From Echinococcus granulosus (lineage: Eukaryota; Platyhelminthes; Cestoda; Cyclophyllidea; Taeniidae), in contig NW_020170395.1 in assembly GCF_000524195.1 (NCBI RefSeq), positions 370,908 through 434,907 on the forward strand: DNA of 64,000 bases, written 5' to 3'. A program made the translations under genes and the position numbers. Below are positions 26,272 to 37,868 of the stretch, in pieces. Below the pieces are notes generated by a model. That model saw only the letters and a list, made by a program, of their open reading frames with translations, searched no databases and was not told the DNA's origin. Each line of letters starts with the position of its first letter. Positions within the stretch are counted from its first letter, which is position 1.

Positions 26272-29249
26272 TAGTTGAACTGACACCTTTGGACTACGTG
26301 ATTACCAACTCTTGAAGCGTCATTTCTGGTGCTTCTCTCGGACACTTTTGTTGAGATCGTGGCGGGTCAAAGTCCGAGGATGACAGGGGGAATGGACATC
26401 ACGATGGCGATTTTGCCTGGTTCAGCTTGGGTCTCTAAGTGAATCATTTATTTCGCGTAAGGTATTGGGGAAAAATTCATTTAGGAAATAACACTAGAGG
26501 CTGGACAGTGCTCACTGACGAGCATGCTTCACATTTCATTTGCTTTTGGTAGTAACATGCGGAGGCGCGGTATCGCGTTGTTGAATCGCGATGTATGTTG
26601 GGTTTCGGCAAATTCGTAAACAGTGCCCGAAGAAATGTTTTCGAATCGGGCTGTGATTGGCTCTTGTTGATCACATTGCAGAATATGCGATCGGAGCCTC
26701 GACGGCCCACATAGCCGTCGTAACCAGACGATTAAATCAGGATGGCTGTTCATCTAGATCAGGTTATGTTGTCATTCCAGCACTGTACCAATGAGAATGG
26801 AATAAAAATGCAGACCAACTCAGCTACAGGTACGACTGATAGGCTATCGCTCTGAGATGGGGGACAGAACCATGGATTTATGTGCTTCACTTGAGTCGCT
26901 ATTCAGAAGCTTTTCTTCGTTTCCATGCACAAAAATTGGATCGACTTGTTAGCTCACTCTTATTTCAAACTGTTTGCGTTCCATCCAACATGCTGTAATT
27001 GTGCCTTTAACTAGGCTCTTCTCTTCAGGCCCTCGCGACTCCACCATCACATTGTGGACATAAAGGTATGTCAACAGCAAAACTTCCTCCAGGCACCTTT
27101 CAGATGCCTTCTCGGGGCATTGGGAGTAACTGAGCCACCAAGAAATGAACTATGTTTCTCTCCGCAATGTGATTCATAAAGGTAGCTTTGATAATGGCGT
27201 AAAAACGATTTTGTTAATGGGTGTGCCATTCCAGACGATTTTCAATTACTGATTTTAGTTATTCCACCTTTTTTCCACTGTCAGAAGCTTCAGTCTACTT
27301 TTTGGTTAGTGGACCTTTTCCATTTGACCCTACAACCCCGAGTCAGTCTCGTAGTCTCAGAACGTCACCCAGATAGAAAAACCTAATCAAATTCGAGTTT
27401 CTCGTAATATAAGTAAGGCAGTTTGGGACCTTAAAATTCACTATCTAATGACTAGACTATCCACTTAGTAAGTAGTTTGCGTTTTTGTTAAGCTCTGGCT
27501 AATTCAAAAGGAAGCTGGATAGTTGGTTGCGCTTGGTCACGCAATACTTGCCTATTCCGCATACCTGAGTAGTTATTGCTACATAGTACATTTGATGTAA
27601 TAATTGACAGCTGTAAAGCATGTGTTTGTAAAGCCGGTTTGGGCATTCCACTTTAAATAACCTCGTAGATCTTGTTTGCGTTGTTTTGCTGTCTTCCTGA
27701 AATTGTTGGACCATGTTAACCCCCACTTGACCTATAAACTAGACCTAACTTCTCAAATAGGTAGACTGGCGCTTTAAACTTTCATTGGCAGGTGGCATCC
27801 AATCTCAATCGATTCACCAATGAGCAAAAGAACAGTAAAGTCTGGAGCATTTACTGTAATTTGTATAAGTATCGTCATGCATTCACTCTTGGGTCGTCAA
27901 TATCACCTCCACAGTTGTTTCAATGTGCGATGCTATTCTGAGCTAGTCATTGCAGATGTAGCTATTTAAAAGCTGTTCCACAAGCCGTACTGCATGCATA
28001 TTTCCGCTTTCACCCGCCATCACCTGTCTGCGTAGGCGTGCTATTACCATTAGTTTGTAGAAAATCTGTAGTTCACTCCTGAGCCTTGCATGAGCCTCTT
28101 GCTCTACTTGTATTTATAAGTAAAATTAATATTATTGGGGATATTTTAATGGCTTACTCACAAACTTACGAGGAAGGTTTGATTAGAAGGCCAAGTTATG
28201 CCCATCTATGAAAGCACATGCTTGGCACCCTTATAAAATCTTTATTACAGACAGTTGCTTACTGTGTAATTCATCCGTTTATCAGTTTTACCCCAGACCG
28301 TGTAGGCGTTACTTTCACGTCTGCGTGACGATGAAAGCGAGAGATTTTCACTGAAAACGCCAACGCAGTGTTCTCCCTTTCGGTATCTGCATAAACCATA
28401 CCATGGACGTCAGGATTAATTTGAAAATAAGCATTCATGCATTTAGAGTTATTATTTTCCCTTCATAACGTAGGCATCAATTACTACCACATTAGGATTC
28501 AGTTTATCAAAATGTAATGACGACTTCTGATCCAATGATTATCCGGTTAACTGTAGTAATTTCTCCTTCATTAGGTCGGCCGTTTAATGCATCACAAGGA
28601 AATAGGCAACGTTGAATGTCATCTCAATGTCTTAACTGACTATTTAAGGGGCGATTTTCCTTAGAAACTTCTGATGATAAGCACTAAAACCCTTAGAATT
28701 CCGTAGGAAGTGGACCATTCTGTAAGAACTATTTGTAATTTTCCCGCATTCTTTTGAGTCATTGTTTTGGAAACCACATTTGTCGTAAATCACGCTAATT
28801 TCTCATGATTCATAGTGATCCCCATTTCGCTCTATTAGCCATTCCAGGGACCGAAATGGTTGAGATTAAACTTCTGGCTGGTGAAGGATGGGTTTAAATG
28901 GGAACTTTGAGTGGAAGTTTTATAGTACAGGTGTATTTTAAAAAAGTAAATATTTGTCCTTTGTTTTCATCCCAACCCCAGACATATTGGCTAAAATGAG
29001 ATCAAATAGTTGCAATTCAAATTTCCCCTTCCTGTGGCCAGGACGTAAGGGTGTACAATTTTCAGGTATCAACCCCTACTTATCCTTTGTAAAGGGAATG
29101 TCTGAGCTCTTGATACGCGCTCACTTGCACAATCGTTAGAGAGAACGATGCACATGCGGGAGGTCACCACGCCTTCTCCCATTGGCTAACATAGAAGCGC
29201 CTAACATCTACAAAACTCTTCATCTCTACCACCCCATAAACATATCAGC
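26272..29249. other. Intergenic, no supported gene
   Basis: No exon with convincing protein similarity is seen. A CpG-rich patch at about 26560-26735 stands out from its AT-rich surroundings and is open in two minus-strand frames; it is listed as a finding. The last 100 nt become pyrimidine-rich and lead into the acceptor before the gene at 29250. Confidence 0.5.
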
Positions 29250-29900
29250 ATGATCTTTTACAAGAAGAAGCAACGCCAGATCAATGACAGCATCAACGCT
29301 CAACCTTCAAAGTCCAAGAGCCTACAAACCGTCCGGAGTGGCATCCACCGAAACTCAAATATCCTTCTCATTCTTCTCCATTGTCTCTTTCCTCTCGCCA
29401 TCGGGGCATTTCTCATAGCCCAGGAAGCTCTAGCCAGCGCTAACAATACGCCCCGCTCCGGCGTTCTCGGCTACCTCACCGGCACTGGTGGTATCCTTCT
29501 CCAACTCACTCTGATTGCTCGCACCCTGGTTCCATCCAATGCCGCTCGTTTCATGGATAAGCTCACCATCTGCGTGGCGGTAATTCAGTTTCTCAGCTGC
29601 ACAGTTGGTGCTTTTATCGTCTTAGCGGTGGTCCGTAAGATTTACCTTGTGTTTTCTGTTTCTCTTGCCAACGCCATCTTCTGTATTCTACCCATTTTCC
29701 TGGCTGCTACATCGATCATGGGTGAACAGAAGGCGAGCGAAAGCGTCGGTCACTGCAGAAATGAAGCTCCCTTTGCATCCAGTCGCCTTCGCGCTCCCTT
29801 TATTGTCAAAGGAGGATCTAATTGGGTGGCAAGCCACGCAAAAACGAACAAATTAGACGGTTTGGGAGGTGACGTTTCTGTCTTCGAAACGCAATTCTAA
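29250..29900 (+). CDS. Small four-helix membrane protein, family unknown
   Basis: An uninterrupted 216-codon ORF with an ATG start and a polyadenylation signal 26 nt after its stop. The N terminus is basic (KKKQRQ near residue 5), followed by four hydrophobic segments at about residues 38-60, 72-92, 104-127 and 130-153, the first being NILLILLHCLFPLAIGAFLI. The polar C-terminal tail is about 60 residues long. Even helix number and positive flanks suggest both ends are cytoplasmic. There is no cleavable-signal pattern and no tetraspanin CCG motif or claudin signature, so I assign no function. Third-position use is GC-richer than the surrounding DNA, supporting real coding. A splice acceptor AG at 29247-29248 lies one base before the ATG, so an upstream leader exon or a trans-spliced leader is possible. 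Confidence 0.65.
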   Translation: MIFYKKKQRQINDSINAQPSKSKSLQTVRSGIHRNSNILLILLHCLFPLAIGAFLIAQEALASANNTPRSGVLGYLTGTGGILLQLTLIARTLVPSNAARFMDKLTICVAVIQFLSCTVGAFIVLAVVRKIYLVFSVSLANAIFCILPIFLAATSIMGEQKASESVGHCRNEAPFASSRLRAPFIVKGGSNWVASHAKTNKLDGLGGDVSVFETQF

Positions 29901-29925
29901 TACGTGTTTAACACTTTTTCGTTCG

Positions 29926-29931
29926 AATAAA
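29926..29931 (+). terminator. Polyadenylation signal AATAAA
   Basis: Lies 26 nt after the stop codon of the four-helix protein ORF, giving a very short 3' UTR. Position and context make it a likely functional signal. Confidence 0.55.
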
Positions 29932-32900
29932 AGCAAACGCGCAAACGAGTTCTGTTTGGCGACGGTTTAGGGACATTTCTGGTTATACGAACTCCAGTGG
30001 CCCTGTTAGCCTGTATGAAAAGCAGCCAACTGCAGGTATGTTTCTGGCACTAATCGCAGACAGTAAATAAAGTGATCATGTCTCCCTATGCGAGATCTAC
30101 TTCAACTTTAAATGTAATAAGCAAAAAGTGCAAAACGTTCCTGTTCACCTGACTGGTTAATTCTCAGCGGTCCGTGAACAAACAAGGACTATCTTGCAAG
30201 CAGATCACTATTGCCAGAGTCAAGGTAAGGAAAATTTTGCGTTTACCTGACCTTGTTTGTTGTTGGATATCAATGCCATTGCCACCCCCGTGCTGTAGTG
30301 TGTGCACGTTCTAAGCATGCATCGGTCTGGTGCAACCACGGTGCCACCCAATTGCACCGTGGTGCCTATCGATTGCGCTTGGCAGTGCCTAAGCGATGCC
30401 AGAAATGGACCTGCTTAAATCTTTTTCTACTCCTTTATCTTCATGTATATGCTGGGGAGGCCTGCGACCCCAGAAACAGAATCCCTCTTTCGGAGTTCTC
30501 TAGAATGTTCAACACGCTCCATCTTCTCGAACAATCTTGGATATTCCACAGTTAGCGCCTTTCCTGGCCAGGCATTGCGTGACTTTACTTTAAATGCCTT
30601 AAACAAGTAAAGACCAGTGGATAACAGTAAAGCAGTGGCACATGTGGGATTTCTTGACTTTGGGACTGCACACGTACCTAATTTTAAATGTAGGCTCCAG
30701 TGTTCCCATTTCAGCTTCCTCAGTCCTTTCCAAGTTGACTTTTACTCCGTCAATCGGTGACATATTTGTGCCTTTTGAAATAGCTGGGAAGTTTCCTTTA
30801 CACTTGTGATTAATCTACTTATCTCTGTTTGGCGGCAGAAATTAATGGATTGTGTCAGTTAAGGGTTGCGTTAATCCTGTGAAATCCTTTATCACACTAA
30901 GAGAGCGAGTCATGCAGGACTTTCATGGATGGGAAACGTGATAATACTTCCCAAGGCAAAAAAGCGATTATTCAACTGGGAGACCAGCTTAATGGGGTTT
31001 ACAGAACTATATATGTTTTTGTTTGAAGCTATGACGTCTTATTTCGGGTACAAGGGACTGCCTTGCTACGACTTCTCAGCCCGAGAGGCCTGAGTAAGCA
31101 ACCAGTTCTTCACATCGGTTCTGTGTGCTCTAACTTGTCACTTTTAAATGCTTTGCACCACAGTTGCAGTGACCTCAAAGGTGATTGCACTCGCCTGAAA
31201 TGAGCAATAGGACTCCACTTTACATTTGATGACTTTGAGCCAACCCGTCTTACTGCAACGAGTTAGACAGCAGTGATCTACCTCCTAATCAGGGTTTGAG
31301 TTAGAATATTTTGACTTTAGTCTTAATTGGGTTGTCTTCGATTTTAACAAAAAAAACTTGGTTGTTCACTAAAACCGTGCACCCGAATACGAAGGTAGAG
31401 GGCCGCTGGATAAAAACTGCATTTAATGACCTCTGGAAAGGAGGTTTTGAATCCATGCGGAGTCTAGCAGCTAGATATTCGGTGTTTTGGAGGCGTCACT
31501 GCCGGGGATGCCTGCGAACCCGGGTAAACGTTCCCGTTTGTTGGCTAATCTCGGACATTCTAGAGAGCCCTGTCCTCACCCACGCCCTCCTAATCAGCTC
31601 ACGTCATACGTGGATGGCCATAAATGTACTTTAAGAGTACTGCTATGTACACGAAAGCCAAGGCCAGTCAGGTACCGTAAGTACGCGTAACTGACGTTAC
31701 TGGCTCAGACCCACTCTCAGGCACATTCAGCCTCCTGTTTTACATATATACGTCAGCAATAAAGACATCTGTACAGAAATCTTTGTCTATTCATTATCCG
31801 GCTAGGAGCTGGAAAGGATCCGGTTCACGAGCATAGAAACATCAGTCCAAAACAGCAACCATGCTGATAAAGAAGCTGTGAATTGTTGGAACAAAGACAA
31901 GAACGTCATATGAATAGACCAAAATTCTTCTCGTATCAAGCGCACGATTATCGCAAAGGATTGTGGCCTTCTGTCGAACTGTCCCAGCTGCTTCTTCCTA
32001 ACTTGGTAATCACTGGTTATTTCCTCCAAGAGAATAAAGTGTTGTGTGATTCCGGATCCCTGGAGAGTATTGCTTAGCTATCTCATCACTGGATCTCGGA
32101 GCAAGCATACGGTCTTTTGCATGTGTGCAAACTAAGAATTCAGCAGTCAGTAAGTATTTTGGTAGATGAACGGTCTGCAACAGCCTTCACCTTTGTGAAA
32201 TGACGGAAATTACACGGGAATACTAACTCCATCAAATAACTAATCAGAAACCGCGTCCAATATGGACTGGGTCGTGGCAAATCAGACGCTTCTATTGATT
32301 GGCTCAATAAATACGTTTTATGGCCTACATGACCTTGACAAAAAGAGTGTTTGAAGTTGTCTTTTCTCTACCTGTGTGACAATTTAGCAAAAATTGTCTA
32401 TGTTATTATAACTTACGAACGCGGAAGTTATACACAAGTTCTTAATCGCGAAAGGTATTAAAACATATTTAAGATTTACCGTCTTCAAGTAGATGCTGTA
32501 ATTTCTCTTAAAATGGAGTAAATAATGCATGAATTTGGCGCAACTTTTGCAGGGGAGGGGTAGGCAATGGCAAAACTGTGAACCTTAAATTTATCCCTAT
32601 TTCTAGTCCACAAAACTCCAAAAGTTGCCAGTCGGGGATTAATGCTTCGGTAGTGGGAGGAGATGCGATAAGATCATAAAAAAATATATTTGCCGCTCAT
32701 TCCCTTCGATAGGGGCGGAGGACGGGGAGGAATTAACTTGACAGAGAGGCGAATGACTGAAATCCTGCGTTCATGGCCAATTCTCCGCCAGCAGAGAAAA
32801 GTGTGGTTGAAATGGATGGGCCCTCTTTAGGGGCTAAATTCGCCATATATTTAGCATGGTAAGCGAAACAGAAATACCCAGCCAATTCCACCTTTCCCAA

Positions 32901-35900
32901 AGTCAGCTTTAGTCCAGGTGTAGGGCCGCCCCTTTCGAGACCATTAGGTGTTGTTGTTATAATTACAATCAAATATAGTTTTCCAGCCTAATGTAGGAAA
33001 CCCAGCCGTAGCCGCTTGAATGCTCATTACATTTTATACACGATTTGAATGAAATACTTATGCGAGACCAGGGCATTAAAATTGGCCAAATGGTTGGAGA
33101 AACTTGTAGTGAAATGACTAAAGAGTAATTGAAATGAGGTGATGAAATGTGATAAGAATGTTGGTGGCAGAATGACACTTTTCGTCACACTAATGTGACA
33201 GCTCACAGACAATAGAATTGTTGTTCTGATCAGAAGCAGTAACGCGGATCCCTTCAGTCGCCTAGGCCTCAATCTCTCTGCCAGTCTCACAGAGCTCCGC
33301 CCACACCATCGACGCTAACAACTTCCCATTATGAAGCCTCATGACACTTTCGGATAGGAATCCAGCATTGTCGCTCCATAGAGGACCTATGTTGAAAGCA
33401 CATGGATGGTTTATTATTCTAAAAGTGTCATATAAGAAAAACGCTTGCTGAACCTATAGTGGGGTATGACAGAACAGCTACTAAGCCAGTTTACTTTGGG
33501 CAACTTCTGCCTCTAATCTTGCGTTCGGCGTCACGTCCAGTTTTAAAGCACGACTATATTGTAATCAATCAAAGAACTATTTGCGCCATAAGTATATGCA
33601 ACTAATCAGTGATAAATGAGAAGAGGTGGATTTTCCTACACAGTTACATGTTACACGAAGTTGAGAAAGGTATAAAGAAACTTCACTGGCAAGTAGGAGT
33701 GAACACCGAGATGCAACTAAATACTCTACACATCGTTAGGTGAGTTCCACCCTTAAAATAAGACTGTTTCTGTAGAACATGGCCTGACCTTTAGCAATAT
33801 CTCCTACGCAAGTCCTAGTTGACTAACATATCATGGAATAAATGAAATTTACTGAAATTGGCAAGATTTACTATCTCTACAACCATAGGTCTTCGCTTTT
33901 TCGTGGAAAATCATCGTGGGATTTCCGTTCTTGCCTCGTGGCTGACATGAAGCTGAATGAGCGCATTTTTCATGTTTATTTAAACAGCCAGTCTCCTCGG
34001 TCTACCATCTTGATGGCGCAAACATTTTTGTTCATACCTAGGGTCTATCTGCCCTTCTGGATGGCTAATCCAGAGTCAGCCTTAGAGACGACATGGGGCA
34101 CTACGTACCCCTCTTACGTCTCAACAATCCAGCTTCTCCATATTGCGGAGCATTCCTTTGGTGATTATTAAATCGCAGTTTGGGATATAAAACACGAATG
34201 TCCCTTTGTCTATTGTTATGCGGCTTGATTCATTATTTATTCACACCAGCCCTCCTTAATCATTTCTGTGCGCGTACACCCATTGCCGCAATAGGGCTGG
34301 CTACTGAGTGTGTAAAAAGGATGCATTTCCAGTGAGTCTATAAATTTATCCTCAAAAACTTACAACTCCTCATCGCACTTTTCAAGTAGGAAACTAAAAC
34401 CTTGAGTGGGACCTGTGCCTGCATTGGATTGCGGAATATAGGCGTTATGGCTCAATGGGTAAATGAATGTTGCAAGCGCCTTTCTTTGAATTAGAATAAA
34501 AGTTTGACATTTAATGTAAATCAACTAAATTGTTCACAAAATAAACATTTTGCACAAGTCCATGAAAAAAGCATTTGTGCGGCTTGGAAGAACACAAGAG
34601 GCAGCAAGACACGCGAGAGACAAGTCAGTGACGAGTCGTAGCTTTACGTTTCCCACGCGGCTCAAGGGGACTGACAACTTTGGCGCATCTCCTCTGCACA
34701 TTTTTGCCCACCAAAAAGTCCTTAAGTTAAAAATTCTCCGGAAAACAATTTGTAAATAGATTACTATGGGAGATTTGCCATCACCTGTACAGATATTTTA
34801 CTAGAGGGAAGTGGAGGTTTTATTATTTACAACTACCCAGTGAGGCAAATTATTGGGGAAACTCGGCTGGCATTTCTGCCATAGAGAAGCAGCATATGGC
34901 TGACACGTAATTGTGCTGATCCCGTATTTGGTTCTCATTCCTCTCTTCCTTTATCATCGAGGTAGCTCCTGGTATTAGTGCCTTTTGAAGTGGCTCTGAC
35001 ATTGATAGGTCTAAAGTATACCAGAAATTATGTAACCCCAGCACGAAGTTGCACTATTTTCTTTAAGAAAAGCGTAAGCACTCAAGCACCCTATGAAACT
35101 CACATCCTAGTTTTAAATACTATTTTGTAGCTACTTCATTTATGCACCTAGTTTCCGACCTTTTTAATGTTTCACCTAGGTTGCACACACTTATTTTCAA
35201 TTCACCTGACTTTTTGTTTAGAAGACTACACAAAATTAGGCTTGTTCGTTGTGTGAGCCCCACCAAATCGAGTTGTTTGATTTACACTTGATACACTATG
35301 AAAGAAAGCAATATTAGGTCCCGGAAGAGACTAAGTACATTTCCGCTCTACCCATTGGAGGCTTAGAATATAAAGAACGAAGTGCACTGAACAGCCTCGT
35401 TGTTGTGTAGTTTCAAGACACTAAAGTAAAGCTTTTGAAATTCGACTGCTTGATTTGAACGCCCAGAAGTATCCAAGTCACAATCGACACATTTCGAAGG
35501 GCCATGCCTTCCATAGGTACCTCAAACATGACCACTTCCTGAGCATACCTCACTTTCCTTAAAGTTAATCGGTCTCTTCTCACAGAGAAGTACCTTGACA
35601 AGTGTCATCGTAAGTCTTCAGGACGTATGTTTTCATTAGCTACGGCTTAGATTTTAGGAAAAGAAGGGAAATTATTCGGGCGAAGATGTGCTTAGCTAGG
35701 CCGAGTCAGTCCAATCTTTAGTCAAAAGGTGAGTAATTGGAAAACAATGAGTGGGAGGAATTCCATCTCAACTCACATTGCATTCTATGAGTTTTTTGGA
35801 ATGAAACGATATTTCTCCTAGTCATGTTTTAATTGGCCCTATTATCACAGTCCCTCCAGGCTCCGGACACCATCTTGGTGTCATAGCACTCCGTTTACGT

Positions 35901-35953
35901 CGCTTCCATTAATAGCACATAAACCTTTCCATGAATAATTAGTCAACTGTTTC
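29932..35953. other. Intergenic, no supported gene
   Basis: AT-rich DNA with scattered short ORFs on both strands, none with a recognisable motif or a convincing acceptor and donor pair. The longest ATG ORF, 33842-34171 (109 codons), has no domain features and is within chance expectation. No tandem repeats of note. Confidence 0.5.
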
Positions 35954-37868
35954 TCAGGTCTGCATTTCTGGCAAAGTTTCTGGGGAAAATTTGAATGATG
36001 GCGGTTCATACTCTTGTTTCAAGCGAACGATGGTGCCGATATTTTGGATATCGTACTTAAAGGTGACAAAAGAAAGACCTTTATCCAGGATGCCGATTTG
36101 TGGAGACTCAACAGTAAGGCCATATAAACAGGACAACAAGCAAGGAAAGAGACTACAGACATGAAAATAGAAATCATTCATAGGGCTGTCTACACTACCC
36201 TTTAGGAGATATCTGTGTTTTGTGAATATAGGGCCATCCTTTACGTCCCAAATAATCGTTTTGAACGCAGACGGACTTATGTGTGGCGCTAGAATGGGAA
36301 CAAGGTGGTGGGAGAGAATGTATATCGTATATTGGCATATTTTAGCAGATGATTTTGCTTTTCTACGAATGATTCTGCAGATACGAAATGCGCAGACTGT
36401 AGAGCATCAGTTCACTATGAGTAGGACAAAGCAGGGTGATGCCTACGATGCAGTTCATAAAGAGAAGGAGATTGTGCATCCACCAAAGTCTACCGGAAGT
36501 ATCATTGGCGGCTTCTCGCCTTCACGGGAAAAATACGGCCTTTGTTTTGGCTTGAGGATAGTGTTTGGGTCACTGACCATGAGAGGTACTACACACGTAG
36601 CTCCAAATAAAGGCGAAGTAGCATGAAGGAATGGTATTAGTATCAAGGCATTCCGTCAATACCGTTTCTGTTAGCAGCTCACTAGATTCTCCGTGCATTG
36701 ACATTGCAACGTTTGTATAGTGGAATCTCCTTAGAATTTGGCTACTCTTGGACAAAATTTTAAGGATTACTGACATGCGATGGTGGCCAGTTTCTCTATA
36801 AATCGACATCATTTCAATGTGAATACTATATTTGTCGTATTACTCAGCAGAGATGTTAAGTAAAGTCGGTTTTCCCTCCCCAAAACCTGCTCATGGGATC
36901 ACTAGGTAATCAATGAGGATCAACAATTTACATGCACATGGGTGTGTACTCCACAGAATGTAGCACCACCAACTTAGAGTTTTATTTGAGGTCTCAGGGA
37001 GTTATCCGTAATAACTTGCACGTCAAAAAATGCTTGATTTTACCAGTGGAGTTGTTACATCCCCAGAAAAGCGCTTTCCTTGCCAGGTTCTCAAAGCTTC
37101 CGTTTATAAAAATTATTTTTTATCTTTTATATGAGACAGTCTAAAGACATCAGCACTTTACGAACCTGCTGACGGTCCGGTAACGCAAGAAGACTCGCAT
37201 AGACACCGGAAAAAGTGCTGGTTTCTTGAACTTCTGAAGATGCGGGTGCACACCCTGGGACTGCGATCTCATCCACGCACCGTTCACCTGTCATGGAAGT
37301 AAAGAGACCGTCTAGAGCCTTCACCTTCTTCTGTCTTCACGTTGGGAAAGCGACAGTATCCGTGCTCGCATTAACGCATGTTAAGTGGTTTACTCCACTT
37401 ACTGGGAGACTAGGCCTTAAGGAAATGGCATGTATCAATACAAAAAGTAATCAAGGCAAACGTTTTAGTACCGATGTGTATTGAATAAACTTGAGGAGCC
37501 CCCTTTAATTTTGACAAGTTCCATTTCAACGCCATTCATTGAGACGCACGAGATTACTTCGATAAATGGGTCTTGACGTGATTGATAAGTGATTAAGGTG
37601 GGTTGAAATAAACCACCAAATTATGGTCGAACATTTTTGCCTAAAAGCGTTCTTTTCTTCTTTAAAAGTAACCAAAATGAAATAATCAAAAGTGTAGTGT
37701 CTCAAAAATGTACTTGGCTATTTGAAGAACGTTTTTTCTACAAAGTGTACTGCTTTTGCTTGTCCACATTAGGAAGAAACTGACAGCACATTGAAGGACA
37801 ACACCAAATAGAGCCAATAGAGATGTCAGCCTTAGGACTGATAGAAGAGCATAAGCACTTGAGAGGGA
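35954..37868 (-). CDS. Tentative 3' part of an unrecognised multi-exon gene
   Basis: Three candidate exons agree in splice phase: 37868-37751 (acceptor GTGCAG, donor GTACAC, ends in phase 1), 37287-37166 (acceptor ATGACAG, donor GTTCGT, phase 1 to 0) and 36106-35954 (acceptor TGTTGAG, ends at TGA). The first encodes a probable membrane segment around SVLRLTSLLALFGVVLQCAV. The second includes FSGVYASLLALPDRQQ. The last includes GLSFVTFKYDIQNIGTIVR. I do not recognise the family, the donors are weak, and the 5' part is not found; a segment near 38372-38470 reading TDTLEGASAGFRQADMAF could be another exon but its phase does not connect directly. This could be chance, so treat it as a hypothesis. 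Confidence 0.25.

Noticed and set aside
33842..34171. A 109-codon ATG ORF
   Set aside because: No domain, signal or compositional bias; such lengths arise by chance in a window this size.
36222..36626. A 134-codon plus-strand ORF
   Set aside because: It lacks an ATG at its start, shows no motif and overlaps the span of the minus-strand exon candidates.
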